Source: JAAFHB01 sp963677935 (GTDB lineage: Bacteria; Bacteroidota; Bacteroidia; Bacteroidales; Prolixibacteraceae). From it: a stretch of 64,000 nucleotides of DNA. Where the stretch lies: positions 3,844,001-3,908,000 of the forward strand of contig CAXXEH010000003.1 in NCBI GenBank assembly GCA_963677935.2. Direction: 5' to 3'. The notes beneath the pieces were generated by a model. The model worked only from the letters and a program-made list of their open reading frames with translations, was not told where the DNA came from and made no database searches. A program made the position numbers and the translations under genes. Shown one piece after another: positions 17,229 through 27,357 of this stretch; positions within the stretch are counted from its first letter, which is position 1, and the number at the start of each line of letters is the position of its first letter.

Positions 17229-19925
17229 ATGAAAGCAATTCAGATTCAGACCATAAGAGTACTTTTACTGGTGATTTTAATTTGCCCTCTATGGGAGATC
17301 TCCCTTTCAGCCAAACAGCCTGAAGCTGGTAAAACCATCCAATCAGCGTTTAACCCCAAAACCGCAACCTGGGATATCACCTGGCCGGGACGGGTGTCAC
17401 AGTACGACCTGGTTTACCTCTCTCCTCCTATTGATCCGATGCAGGGAATTCCGCTGGGAAACGGCGAGGTAGGCGTTTTGTTCTGGTGCGAGGATTCAAA
17501 AATAATTGCTGTTGTCAACAAAAGTGATTTGTGGGATGATGCCAAATTTGGACCGTTTCATAACTGGAGTGGCGAGGAGGAGGATTACAGCACAACCCAG
17601 CGCCATGCCTGCCGAATCGTGATCGATTTTAGGCTTCCGGTTTTTAATACCCTTTATCTTACCGGATTTAAGGCAAAACTTAACCTGGCTGATGCATCTT
17701 TAAGTCTCGAAGGTGAAAGCGCTTTTGGGAAAGTGAGTTTAAATGCTTTTGTTGATCACCAAACAGGTCTGCTGTTTTATGATCTGAAAAGTGATTTGCA
17801 GGAAAATACTCCGGTTGATATCGCAATAGAGCGTTTTGGTTCAAGAACTTATTCCCACTGGTACAGCCAGATCAACAGGGACGCCAACATTGGGTTGTCC
17901 GGAACAGAGGCAATGGCCGACAATGATGGGGTATGTATTATCCAAAAACTGTCTTCGGGTACATTTGCGGTTGGCGGTAGTGTAATTCAGAAAAACGATA
18001 TAACGGTAAATTACTCCCGGGACCATTCCCACAGCGCCACAATAAAATTATCGGGAAATGGGCAAAAAAATGCCCAGCTCGCTTTTTCAGTAACCTCCCC
18101 CACCGACGGAGATCCGGTTAATGAATTAATAAACATCCGTTCAAATTTAAAAGAAAATGATTTGAAAATGTTTATGAATTCCAATGCTGAGGCCTGGAAA
18201 TCGATCTGGAATCGTTCCTTTATCGATTACGGGGATGGCTACCTCAACAACCTTTGGTATCTGACAATGTTTTATGCCAATGCCTCGCAGGGTGGTAAAT
18301 ATCCCGGACGGTTTAACAACGGAATATGGGGCTGGAGCAGAGATGTACAGAACTGGAATTTCTATTTTCACTGGAATCAGCAACAATTGTGCTGGCCTTT
18401 GAATGCAGCCGGGTTCCATGAGTTGGTCAATCCATATCTTGACTTCAGGTTTAATTCACTGCCCGAAGCCAAAAATGATGCAAAGAAATTATTTAATTCA
18501 AATGGCGCCTTTATCTCCGATGTAACGGAACGCCGGGGTTATAACTCCTCCGGTGAGAAGATAAACCACACCCCTATTGCCGAGATCGCCCTCGATTTCT
18601 GGCGGCAATATCAATACACTGGTGACAAAAAATTCCTCCACGAAAAGGCGCTTCCTTTTATTACAGAAGCTGCACGTTTTTACGAGACCATTCTGGTAAA
18701 AGAGGCAGATGGATTGTATCACGCCAAAGAGGGGACCGGATACGAAGGGTGGATCAGGCTGAGAGATGGCCTTACTGAACTCACCTATGCAAATGCCTTA
18801 TTTAATGTAGCTTTGAAAGCTTTAAAGGCAGACGGTGCCAGTTTGCCCGAAGCGGCAAACTGGAGTGATATATTAGGCCATCTGGCCCCTCTGCCGGTTC
18901 TGAAAAACGATCCGGAAACAATCAAACCCGATGGTTCAGTCTATAAGATGAATCGTGGATTTTTCAAAGGGGAGCCTGCACCTTCCAACACCATTCTTGC
19001 TGCCGGCTGGGGAATCAAGGAGAAGAAGATGTTGGTCGTTTATGACCCGGTTGGGAAGAGTGACACTATTAAGAGTCGGTATTATCCCAACAACGGACTG
19101 AAATTATTGGATGGGATTTTTCCGTCGGTACCTTCATCGCCTGTTTTTCCATCCGGAGTGATCGGATTAACGCAGAAGGAGGACTCCCTGTTTAAAATCG
19201 CTACTGCAACAACCCTTTTATATGGATCTGAAGTTACCGGATGGGATCCCGTACCGGTTGTTATGGCACGTTTGGGGCTTGCTAAAGAGTTGGCAATTGA
19301 TCTGGAACGGTTTCCTGCTAGGTGGCAAATCTATTGTAACGGCTGGGGCCACTGGGGCCCTGAAGAGGAAGTAAATAAAGATGCTGAGTGGTTTTTCAGA
19401 ACCAACAAAGTGAGAGATGTCGCTTCCAAATCAAAGGATGAGAGATTTCCCCTTCCCATGTGGCCCTTCCGCCATATGTCAATGGAAGCCATGTCGGTGC
19501 TAACAACTGCAATGAACGAGTCACTGCTTCAAAGTTACGACGGGACTCTTAGAATATTCCCAGCCTTTCCAAACAATAAATCCGGACGGTTCACCCTTCA
19601 TGCAGCGGGTGGGTTCATTGTCTCAGCTGAAATCAAATCAGGTGAAGTGCAGTGGATCAGCATCAAAAGCCTGCTTGGAAATTTATGTAAACTCGCAATG
19701 CCCTGGAAAAATGGAACGGTGCAATCCAGCCTGAAGAAAGCAGGTCAAAAAATCAGTGGTGATCTAGCTGAATTTAAGACTAAACCAAATGAATTAATTT
19801 TCATTCTGCCAGAGGGCAAAGATTTCAAAGGGTGGACATCCGCTGCCGAAAACCCGTTGTCCAATGAGAAGGTCAGATACCACTCATCAGGAAAAACTCA
19901 GCTCGGTATTCCCAGGATGTATTAA
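17229..19925 (+). CDS. Secreted GH95/DUF5703-like (alpha/alpha)6 glycosidase-like protein
   Basis: 898 aa with a signal peptide (VLLLVILICPLWEISLSA). The N-terminal beta-sandwich has the hallmark PLGNGEVGVLFW and NKSDLWDD segments seen in DUF5703/GH95-type proteins. The middle part is a six-hairpin barrel with NNGIWGWSRD and FHWNQQQLCWPLN motifs, and the end is a beta-sandwich. GH95 enzymes act on alpha-L-fucose or alpha-L-galactose, but this protein is distant and the substrate is not assigned. A REP-like repeat separates it from the rhamnosidase gene downstream. Confidence 0.6.
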   Translation: MKAIQIQTIRVLLLVILICPLWEISLSAKQPEAGKTIQSAFNPKTATWDITWPGRVSQYDLVYLSPPIDPMQGIPLGNGEVGVLFWCEDSKIIAVVNKSDLWDDAKFGPFHNWSGEEEDYSTTQRHACRIVIDFRLPVFNTLYLTGFKAKLNLADASLSLEGESAFGKVSLNAFVDHQTGLLFYDLKSDLQENTPVDIAIERFGSRTYSHWYSQINRDANIGLSGTEAMADNDGVCIIQKLSSGTFAVGGSVIQKNDITVNYSRDHSHSATIKLSGNGQKNAQLAFSVTSPTDGDPVNELINIRSNLKENDLKMFMNSNAEAWKSIWNRSFIDYGDGYLNNLWYLTMFYANASQGGKYPGRFNNGIWGWSRDVQNWNFYFHWNQQQLCWPLNAAGFHELVNPYLDFRFNSLPEAKNDAKKLFNSNGAFISDVTERRGYNSSGEKINHTPIAEIALDFWRQYQYTGDKKFLHEKALPFITEAARFYETILVKEADGLYHAKEGTGYEGWIRLRDGLTELTYANALFNVALKALKADGASLPEAANWSDILGHLAPLPVLKNDPETIKPDGSVYKMNRGFFKGEPAPSNTILAAGWGIKEKKMLVVYDPVGKSDTIKSRYYPNNGLKLLDGIFPSVPSSPVFPSGVIGLTQKEDSLFKIATATTLLYGSEVTGWDPVPVVMARLGLAKELAIDLERFPARWQIYCNGWGHWGPEEEVNKDAEWFFRTNKVRDVASKSKDERFPLPMWPFRHMSMEAMSVLTTAMNESLLQSYDGTLRIFPAFPNNKSGRFTLHAAGGFIVSAEIKSGEVQWISIKSLLGNLCKLAMPWKNGTVQSSLKKAGQKISGDLAEFKTKPNELIFILPEGKDFKGWTSAAENPLSNEKVRYHSSGKTQLGIPRMY

Positions 19926-19937
19926 CCATCTTGTAAT

Positions 19938-20032
19938 AACTCCGCAAGGAGTTAAATATGAATAACCCCCGGTTTCGCAAGCTACACCGGGGGTAGGCAA
20001 AAAAGCGAAAATCTGCAACCCCGAAGTGGGTT
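19938..20032 (+). repeat. REP-like composite repeat, solo copy R2
   Basis: Palindromes AACTCCGCAAGGAGTT (19938-19953), a 30-base hairpin (19965-19994, arms ACCCCCGG/CCGGGGGT) and AACCCCGAAGTGGGTT (20017-20032), separated by AAATATGAATA and an A-rich linker. The order and linkers match the copy next to the tnpA remnant at 10194. It sits between the stop of the GH95-like gene and the GH78 gene with no transposase nearby, so it is a dispersed solo copy. Confidence 0.75.
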
Positions 20033-20079
20033 AAACATGATATTCAAAAAAAAATATATTAATCTGTTTCAAAAAATCG

Positions 20080-22824
20080 ATGGCCTTAAAATTCCACCCT
20101 TCCAAACTCCTGATTATGCTGATTCTTATCAACATATCAGCCCTATTATCTGCAAAGACCTCCCTCTCGGGATTACGATGTGAATATCTCACCAATCCTC
20201 TTGGAATTAATGTTATAAATCCCAGGCTGACCTGGCAAATCGAGAGTACGGAGGTAAACTTTATGCAAACAGCCTATGAAGTCCGTGTGGCAAAATCACT
20301 ATCAATACTCAGTCAGGAAAATAAACTGGTGTGGAACTCAGGAAAAGTAAGTTCTGATCAGTCGGTGAATGTGGAATTTAAAGGGGTACAACTTGATTCT
20401 AAGACGCGCTATTACTGGCAGGTACGGATATGGGACAACAAGGGAAAAGCAACATCATGGAGTGACCCTGCATGGTTGGAAACAGCCTTGTTCGATAGTA
20501 CACTTTGGAAAGCAGATTGGATTGGCGCTCCGGGAAAAGTTGCGGAAGATCATCGTCCTGTCTATTTCAGAAAAGAGTTCACTTGTGAAAAAAAGGTAGC
20601 TTCGGCCCGTCTTTATATCTCTTCTCTTGGACTTTACGAGGCTTTCGTGAATGGTGAAAAAGTGACTTCTGACCTCTTTACTCCGGGTTATACTAGTTTT
20701 AACAAAAGGACACAATACCAAACCTATGATGTTACCAATCTGATTAAACCTAAAAATGGCCTTGGGGCCATTGTTGGAGATGGTTGGTACCGCGGAAACG
20801 TCGGAGGGAAGGTGAAAAATAATTACTTCGGAAATAAATCAGCTTTAATTGCTCAGCTGGAAATTAAATTTACCGACGGTACAATTCAGACAATTAAAAC
20901 AGATGGTTCGTGGTTAACCGGAAATGGTCCGATTATTCTTTCGGATATCTACAATGGGGAGAGTTATGATGCAACGCTGGAGATGGCAGGATGGGACCGG
21001 TCGGGATTTAATTCGGAATCGTTTTTACCTGCCACTATTCTTGATCATCCCAATAGTATTCTGGTAGCCCCTGTCAGTTATCCGGTCAGGGCGATAACGG
21101 AACTTAAACCTCAAAAAATGATCACCACGCCAAAAGGGGAGACAGTTTATGATATGGGTCAGAATATAGTTGGCTGGGTGAGGTTAAAAGTAAAGGGACA
21201 ACGTGGCGATAGGGTTGTAATCAGGTTTGCAGAAATACTGACGAAAGAGGGCAATTTTTATACCGATAATCTCCGGACAGCCAAAGCTACCGACGAGTAT
21301 ATTTTAAAAGGTGGGGAGGCCGAATCCTATGAACCACATTTCACTTTTCACGGATTCAGGTATGTAAAACTGGAACAGTTTCCCGGAACACCTGACCTGA
21401 ATAGTGTAACAGGTGTTGTTATTCACTCCGCCATGCCACAGACAGGTTCATTCACCTGTTCTGATACTTTGATTAACCGGTTGCAAGAAAATATCCAGTG
21501 GGGACAACGGGGTAATTTTCTCGATGTGCCTACCGACTGCCCTCAGCGTGACGAGCGACTTGGATGGACCGGCGATGCCCAGGTTTTCGCTCCAACTGCC
21601 GCATTCAATTACGATGTTGCCCCCTTCTTTACCAAATGGATGCTCGATCTGGCTGCCGATCAGCTGCCTGACGGAAAAGTGCCAGATGTGGTCCCCGACG
21701 TACGAACCGGACGGGGCAGTTCAACGGCATGGGGCGACGCTGCTATTGTGGTTCCGTGGAATGTCTACCTGGTTTATGGCGACACCCGGATTCTTGAAAA
21801 TCAATACCCAAGCATGAAAGCCTGGGTCGAATTCATGCACCAACGGGCTGGTGACGACCATCTTTGGACCGGCGATGCCCACTACGGCGACTGGCTGGCA
21901 TTTGCCACCACAAAATCTGATTATCCCGGTGCCACAACAGATAAAGACCTGATTGCGACAGGATATTATGCCTGGTCAACAAACCTGCTGGCTCAGATCG
22001 CAAAGATCCTTGGTAAGAATGACGATGCCGGCAAGTACAGTGAATTAGCCCTCAAGATTAAGTCTGCTTTCACCCATGAATATGTAACAGCTGCAGGACG
22101 TTTGGTGTCCAATACCCAAACAGCCTATGCACTGGCGCTGTCATTTGGTCTGATTCCTGATCACCTGATTGCAAAATCAGCAGGCTACCTGGCTGAAGAT
22201 GTCGATAAGATGAAACATCTGACAACCGGTTTCGTTGGAACCCCTTTGCTTTGTAAGGCACTTTCGGATAACGGTTACGCAGATCTGGCATTTATGTTGC
22301 TCAATCGTAAAGAATATCCATCATGGCTTTATCCGGTCACCAAGGGGGCCACCACCATCTGGGAACGATGGGACGGACAAAAACCCGACGGCTCGTTCCA
22401 GGATGTGAGCATGAACAGCTTTAATCATTATGCCTATGGCGCAATAGGCCAGTGGCTTTACCAATATGTAGCCGGAATCGAAAATGATCCGAAATTCCCG
22501 GGTTATAAACATTTCACACTTCAACCCCATCCCGGTGGCGGACTTACAAATGCATCTGCAACGTTAAAAACATTATACGGAACGATCAAATCGGACTGGA
22601 AACTTGAAAACGGGTTAATGCATTACACCTGTTCAATTCCACCAAATAGTTCTGCAACAGTCAGTTTTGATAATGTAGCAGCAAAAGATATCTTACTAAA
22701 TAAGCTGCCTCTTTTAAAAAATGGAGCAGCCCAAATTTCAGAAAATAATCGAAAGGTAAAAATTGAACTTGGAAGTGGACTTTATATTTTTACTCGTCCT
22801 TTTAAAACCGGGGCACCACAATAG
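20080..22824 (+). CDS. Secreted GH78 alpha-L-rhamnosidase
   Basis: 914 aa with a signal peptide (LLIMLILINISALLSAKT). Domains in order: N-terminal fibronectin-like region with RLTWQIES, two beta-sandwiches carrying GWYRGNVGG, the (alpha/alpha)6 catalytic domain and a C-terminal sandwich. The signature DVPTDCPQRDERLGWTGDAQ spans residues ~482-501, with candidate acids D491, E492 and D499. E762 in TTIWERWDG is the candidate second catalytic residue. The enzyme releases terminal alpha-L-rhamnose from pectic rhamnogalacturonan, flavonoid or bacterial glycans. Confidence 0.93.
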   Translation: MALKFHPSKLLIMLILINISALLSAKTSLSGLRCEYLTNPLGINVINPRLTWQIESTEVNFMQTAYEVRVAKSLSILSQENKLVWNSGKVSSDQSVNVEFKGVQLDSKTRYYWQVRIWDNKGKATSWSDPAWLETALFDSTLWKADWIGAPGKVAEDHRPVYFRKEFTCEKKVASARLYISSLGLYEAFVNGEKVTSDLFTPGYTSFNKRTQYQTYDVTNLIKPKNGLGAIVGDGWYRGNVGGKVKNNYFGNKSALIAQLEIKFTDGTIQTIKTDGSWLTGNGPIILSDIYNGESYDATLEMAGWDRSGFNSESFLPATILDHPNSILVAPVSYPVRAITELKPQKMITTPKGETVYDMGQNIVGWVRLKVKGQRGDRVVIRFAEILTKEGNFYTDNLRTAKATDEYILKGGEAESYEPHFTFHGFRYVKLEQFPGTPDLNSVTGVVIHSAMPQTGSFTCSDTLINRLQENIQWGQRGNFLDVPTDCPQRDERLGWTGDAQVFAPTAAFNYDVAPFFTKWMLDLAADQLPDGKVPDVVPDVRTGRGSSTAWGDAAIVVPWNVYLVYGDTRILENQYPSMKAWVEFMHQRAGDDHLWTGDAHYGDWLAFATTKSDYPGATTDKDLIATGYYAWSTNLLAQIAKILGKNDDAGKYSELALKIKSAFTHEYVTAAGRLVSNTQTAYALALSFGLIPDHLIAKSAGYLAEDVDKMKHLTTGFVGTPLLCKALSDNGYADLAFMLLNRKEYPSWLYPVTKGATTIWERWDGQKPDGSFQDVSMNSFNHYAYGAIGQWLYQYVAGIENDPKFPGYKHFTLQPHPGGGLTNASATLKTLYGTIKSDWKLENGLMHYTCSIPPNSSATVSFDNVAAKDILLNKLPLLKNGAAQISENNRKVKIELGSGLYIFTRPFKTGAPQ

Positions 22825-23000
22825 ACACATTACGACATATTAGTAAAATGGGAATAACTCAGAAATCTATTTAAAAACAAATGACACACGTTAATGCCGT
22901 TGTTTCTCCTTTTCTAAATTCTATTGTGATCTATTGTGCCTAATGTGGTTTATTCTTAAAATAGCTTATATCGGAATAACATTTAACTATTAAGACAACT

Positions 23001-24953
23001 ATGACAAGGAGTACCTCAAAAAAATGGTTTACACTACTGCTTATCCTTTTAGCAGCCATTGTAAACGCTCAGGTGAAACTCTCACCCATCTTCTCAAGCA
23101 ACATGGTGTTGCAACAGGGGATGGAGATTCCAGTTTGGGGTATGGCCTCTCCGGGTGAAAAAGTTACGGTCACACTCGAAAAAGGAAAAGTTTCAGCCAA
23201 GGCGAACAAACAGGGAAAATGGAGTCTGAAACTACCCGTAATGAATTATGGCGGTCCATACAAAATGACTGTTAAAGGGAAAAACATTCAGACGCTTGAA
23301 AATATAATGATCGGCGAGGTTTGGGTCTGTTCGGGGCAATCCAATATGGAATTTTATCTGATCAACAGTAAAAATGGAGATGCTGAAGTTGCCTCGGCTG
23401 ATTATCCCCTGATAAGGCTCTTTTCTGTCAAAAAAAGAATCTCTCAAAAACCTCAGGAGCAACTTGAGGAGGGAGAATGGCTTCCATGTTCACCCACCTC
23501 CTCTCCCCGCTTTTCTGCTGTAGGATATTTCTTTGGAAGGGCGCTCTATGAAAAATTAAAAGTCCCTATCGGACTTATCAACACCTCATGGGGTGGTACA
23601 ATTGCCGAAACATGGACGAGCAATGAAATGATCACAGAGAATCCCGATTTCGCCGAGCAAATGGCTCAGTTAAAGAAAATTGATCTGGATGATTATGTGC
23701 GGACAATTGAAAAAGAGGTGAAAGCCAGGGTTGGTAACGCCTCAACAGTTGATCAGGGGATGAAAGGGGATCTACCGGTCTGGGCTGCTTCCGACTTTAA
23801 TGATACTGAGTGGAAAAAAATGAGACTGCCAGGATACATCGAGAACAATGGTCTGGCAGGGGTTGACGGGATTATCTGGTTTAGAAAAGAGGTGGAGATT
23901 TCACCTTCCGAAGCCGGTAAAACGGCCACACTTAGTCTTGCCAAGATCAACGACTCTGATAATACCTTCCTCAACGGGACACTCATTGGTTCCAATAAAC
24001 TGATTGCAGAAAGATCGCGGATTTATACTGTCCCTGCCGGATTACTGAAAGCCGGAAAGAATATCATAACGGTCCAGGTAGAAGACATCGGCGGTATGGG
24101 TGGTATCTATGGTGATTCTGCAGCGCTAAAATTGAATTGCCAGGACCGGAGCATATCACTAAGCGGGAATTGGAAATACAAAGTTGGACTGGTAAAATAC
24201 AATGCCGTTTTGAGCCCTAACTCCTATCCTACCCTCCTTTACAACGGGATGATTCACCCCTTAGTACCTTATGGTATCAAAGGTGCCATCTGGTATCAGG
24301 GTGAAGGGAATTCCGGAAGAGCGAAACAATATCAGAGGGTATTTCCCGATCTGATCAAAGATTGGAGAAACCATTGGAATCAGGGTGATTTTCCATTCTT
24401 ATTTGTTCAGTTAGCGAGCTTTCTGAAGGTCGATTCCATGCCTCAGGAGAGTAGCTGGGCCGAACTCAGGGAAGCGCAAAACATGACACTGGCTTTACCC
24501 AACACAGGAATGGCTGTTACTACCGATGTTGGAGATGCCATCAATATTCATCCCACAGATAAACAAACCGTAGGAAAACGCCTCGCCCTGTCGGCCATGA
24601 AAGTGGCTTACAAACAAAACATTATCTTCTGCGGACCAGTTTACAAAACGATGAGCGTTAGTGGCAATAAAGCTACCCTAATATTTGATCAGACAGGTGA
24701 AGGATTAAAGATTAAGGATAAATATGGATATATCAAAGGTTTTGCGGTTGCAGGTGAAGACCATAAATTCTACTGGGCTAAAGCAAAAATAACCGGTCCT
24801 GCAAGTATTGAAGTCTCTTGCCCGGAGGTTAAGAAACCGGTTGCTGTCCGTTTTGGGTGGGGGAACAACCCTGATGATGCGAATCTCTACAACAGCGCCG
24901 ACCTTCCTGCATCACCATTCCGTACCGATACATGGAAGGGGATTACAGAATAA
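23001..24953 (+). CDS. Sialate O-acetylesterase-like SGNH carbohydrate esterase
   Basis: 650 aa with a signal peptide (WFTLLLILLAAIVNAQ). The SGNH block GQSNME gives nucleophile S114, and GAIWYQGEGN holds the conserved oxyanion-hole region. A beta-sandwich like those of GH2 sugar-binding domains is inserted at ~240-385 (DFNDTEWKKMRLPG, FLNGTLIGS). The family removes O-acetyl groups from sialic acid or from plant polysaccharides. Next to rhamnosidase and galactosidases, a deacetylating role on a pectic or other acetylated glycan is likely. No sialidase is present. Confidence 0.85.
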   Translation: MTRSTSKKWFTLLLILLAAIVNAQVKLSPIFSSNMVLQQGMEIPVWGMASPGEKVTVTLEKGKVSAKANKQGKWSLKLPVMNYGGPYKMTVKGKNIQTLENIMIGEVWVCSGQSNMEFYLINSKNGDAEVASADYPLIRLFSVKKRISQKPQEQLEEGEWLPCSPTSSPRFSAVGYFFGRALYEKLKVPIGLINTSWGGTIAETWTSNEMITENPDFAEQMAQLKKIDLDDYVRTIEKEVKARVGNASTVDQGMKGDLPVWAASDFNDTEWKKMRLPGYIENNGLAGVDGIIWFRKEVEISPSEAGKTATLSLAKINDSDNTFLNGTLIGSNKLIAERSRIYTVPAGLLKAGKNIITVQVEDIGGMGGIYGDSAALKLNCQDRSISLSGNWKYKVGLVKYNAVLSPNSYPTLLYNGMIHPLVPYGIKGAIWYQGEGNSGRAKQYQRVFPDLIKDWRNHWNQGDFPFLFVQLASFLKVDSMPQESSWAELREAQNMTLALPNTGMAVTTDVGDAINIHPTDKQTVGKRLALSAMKVAYKQNIIFCGPVYKTMSVSGNKATLIFDQTGEGLKIKDKYGYIKGFAVAGEDHKFYWAKAKITGPASIEVSCPEVKKPVAVRFGWGNNPDDANLYNSADLPASPFRTDTWKGITE

Positions 24954-25025
24954 AAAATTTATGTTACATAATTTAGAGGTTCTATCAAAATTAGAAAATT
25001 TAACCGCAGAGAACTGCTGAGTGAA

Positions 25026-25095
25026 ACCGCAGAGAACCGCAAAGTATTAATTTATAATTTAATAACTTTGCGTCTTCTTTTCGCACCTCTGCGGT
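25026..25095 (+). repeat. Nested inverted repeat with CCGCAGAG arms
   Basis: ACCGCAGAG and CGCAAAGT (25026-25045) pair with ACTTTGCG and CTCTGCGGT (25065-25095) around an AT-rich centre. An extra partial copy of AACCGCAGAGAAC precedes it near 25002. This hairpin type is a widespread Bacteroidota intergenic repeat. It fills the gap between the esterase and the following lipoprotein gene. Confidence 0.55.
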
Positions 25096-25145
25096 AAAAT
25101 GATTTTTGATACAACTGCCGCATTCTTATAGAAATTGATTCAATT

Positions 25146-27239
25146 ATGAAAAAACTAATCGTTGCTATTTCGCTATTAATCCTGGTAGGTTGTAATCAAA
25201 CACCCCAGACTCTAAAACCAGCTGAAAAAACATCCGGCTCAGCCAGTTCAAAAATCGATAAAGCCTTTATCTCTTTCCGGATAGGTGTTCCTCTTTGGAT
25301 CTCCGAAAAACGGTGTAACGAGGTTTTCGACCTGTTCGACAAGTATAAGGGTGTTACCGATGAGATCACCTTTTTTACTTCGCTAACCCATCCCCCAATA
25401 CCAGTTAATGTTTTCAGTGAGAGGGCTGGAATCTTAAAGGTACGGATGGCGGAAGCCCGAAAACGGGGGTATAAAACCGGGATCAATATCCTCTCAACCA
25501 TTGGTCATCACAACGAAAACCTTGACAATTCACTCAAAGGTAATTACACACGCATGACTAATATCGACGGGCAGATATGTAATGGCTCTTTTTGTCCAAA
25601 TGATGAAGGAATGCGGGAATACGTGCGGAATATCTATCAACTAACCACCCGGGCAAATCCCGACTATATCTGGATCGATGATGATGTCCGTTTTGGACAT
25701 ATGCCAATCGGGCAGGGGTGCTTTTGCGATAATTGTCTTCGGATTTTTGAAACCGAGTCGGGAGTAAAATATACCCGCGAAAGCTTAAAGAAAGCAATGA
25801 ATGAAGGCCCTTTGGCAGCAAAACTAAAGCTCCGCGAGGCCTGGCTTCAGCATAACCGGAATACGATATCCAAATTATTCGTCCTTATTGAAAAAACAGT
25901 GCATGAAATTACTCCCGCGATGCCCCTTGGATTTATGACAGGTGACCGGTTTTTTGAAGGTTACGATTTTAACAACTGGGCTAAAATCCTTGCAGGGCCA
26001 AATCATTCACCAGTCATGTGGAGGCCGGGTGGTGGCTATTATAACGACAATACAAACAGTGATTTGGTAGGAAAATCACACGATGTAGGAAGGCAGGTAT
26101 CAGTTTTGCCTCAGGAGGTGATGTCTATTCAGTCTGAGATTGAAAACTTCCCTTACCAACGGCTAAAAAAAGCCGCTAATATTGTTGCACTGGAAGCCTG
26201 TTCACATATTGCCGCAGGTTGTACAGGGGCAGCATTTAATGTTCTCATGCCTTATGATGAGCCAATGGATGAGTATGAACCACTGATCGCCCGGCTGCAT
26301 GAAGCAAGACCATACTTTGACCTGATGGCCAAAATATTAGGACGAAGTGAATTAGCCGGAGTCCAGACCTTCTGGAATATCAACAGTTATGCTACGGGAA
26401 AAGCGGACGAGGGGAACTGGGTTACCGCAGGAAATCCGCTGGTGAATCACGATCTCTATAACATTGGACTTCCGACCACCTACTCCAATAAAAACGCCAA
26501 AGTCACGATCCTGGGGAAAGACAATGTTTTGGTGTTATCGAAGGAGGAGATCAGAAACCTCCTTTCGGGTGGCGTTTATATGGATGCAGAGGCATTGCAG
26601 CAGTTGAACAGGATGGGTTTTGGGGAATTCACCGGATTCGAGGTAGTCGGTTCTGATGAGGTTGACCGGATTGAAAAGTTCACGAACCACCCACTGAACA
26701 GAGCATTTGTAAACTCTCAGCGCGACAACAGACAATCGTTCTGGAAATGTGCCGCTTATACATTAAAGCCAACAGCTAACAACGCCGAAGTGCTGAGTAC
26801 GCTGATTGATTACTCCGGGAAGGAGGTTTCAGCCTGTACATCCGGTACATTCGAAAATAAACTGGGTGGGCGCATCTGTGTTGCAGGTTATTATCCCTTT
26901 ACCTTTATGGAGAACCGCTCGAAGAGTTCGCAGATGAAATCGGTTTTTCGCTGGCTCTCCAAAGAGACACTTCCGGGTTATGTTGCTTCATTTCATAAGA
27001 TTAACCTATGGATGAGGCAACCTGAAAATGGCAAAATAGCTTTGGCTTTTACCAACTCCAGTTTCGATCCGGCAAAAGTGGTAACGTTGATGTTACATAC
27101 AGAAAATAAAACCATTAAGGTCTACGATATGGCTTGCAAGGAGACAGTTATTCAATCTTCCGGAACCGATGGGGCATATCAGAAATTTGTGATTCCGGAG
27201 ATTGGGGCGTGGGAAAACAGGTTGGTAGTAAGTGAATAA
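25146..27239 (+). CDS. Lipoprotein with GH42-like TIM barrel and trimerisation-like C-terminus
   Basis: 697 aa with lipobox LVGC at residues 13-16. The ~45-430 region is a TIM-barrel-like domain containing WIDDDVRFGH and CFCDNCLRIFE, a pattern of putative glycosidases related to GH42 and alpha-amylase-like families. The ~440-620 region resembles the glutamine-amidotransferase-like trimerisation domain of beta-galactosidases, followed by a short beta-sandwich. No catalytic pair can be fixed. A surface-attached glycosidase role is likely but unproven. Confidence 0.5.
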   Translation: MKKLIVAISLLILVGCNQTPQTLKPAEKTSGSASSKIDKAFISFRIGVPLWISEKRCNEVFDLFDKYKGVTDEITFFTSLTHPPIPVNVFSERAGILKVRMAEARKRGYKTGINILSTIGHHNENLDNSLKGNYTRMTNIDGQICNGSFCPNDEGMREYVRNIYQLTTRANPDYIWIDDDVRFGHMPIGQGCFCDNCLRIFETESGVKYTRESLKKAMNEGPLAAKLKLREAWLQHNRNTISKLFVLIEKTVHEITPAMPLGFMTGDRFFEGYDFNNWAKILAGPNHSPVMWRPGGGYYNDNTNSDLVGKSHDVGRQVSVLPQEVMSIQSEIENFPYQRLKKAANIVALEACSHIAAGCTGAAFNVLMPYDEPMDEYEPLIARLHEARPYFDLMAKILGRSELAGVQTFWNINSYATGKADEGNWVTAGNPLVNHDLYNIGLPTTYSNKNAKVTILGKDNVLVLSKEEIRNLLSGGVYMDAEALQQLNRMGFGEFTGFEVVGSDEVDRIEKFTNHPLNRAFVNSQRDNRQSFWKCAAYTLKPTANNAEVLSTLIDYSGKEVSACTSGTFENKLGGRICVAGYYPFTFMENRSKSSQMKSVFRWLSKETLPGYVASFHKINLWMRQPENGKIALAFTNSSFDPAKVVTLMLHTENKTIKVYDMACKETVIQSSGTDGAYQKFVIPEIGAWENRLVVSE

Positions 27240-27357
27240 ATAAAAGATTATTAATCGTATCATCACTAATGATCATTACAGGTCTGGTATGCCCTTGTTC
27301 TGAACCAATTATGGGATCAAGATTTGCTCTCCAAATTGTCCACCTTTTATAACTCAT
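27148..27357 (-). pseudogene. Truncated MazF/PemK-type toxin
   Basis: The 69-codon frame starts like MazF/PemK toxins (VWRA-type start here TIWRANLDPIIGSEQGHTRPVMIISDD, residues ~7-33), then loses similarity after DTINNLL near residue 40. The remaining frame runs antisense into the end of the upstream lipoprotein gene. A functional toxin has ~110 residues, so the C-terminal half is missing. Its start overlaps the antitoxin stop by ATGA. Probably inactive. Confidence 0.6.

Noticed and set aside
22816..22950. Repeated CTATTGTG and TAATGTG words in inverted order around the GH78-esterase gap
   Set aside because: The words match only partly and in changed order. They may be a degenerate dispersed repeat, but there is not enough to define a unit.
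23001..24953. Sialic acid use locus around the sialate O-acetylesterase-like gene
   Set aside because: No sialidase, sialic acid lyase or epimerase is nearby; the esterase family also acts on plant glycans.
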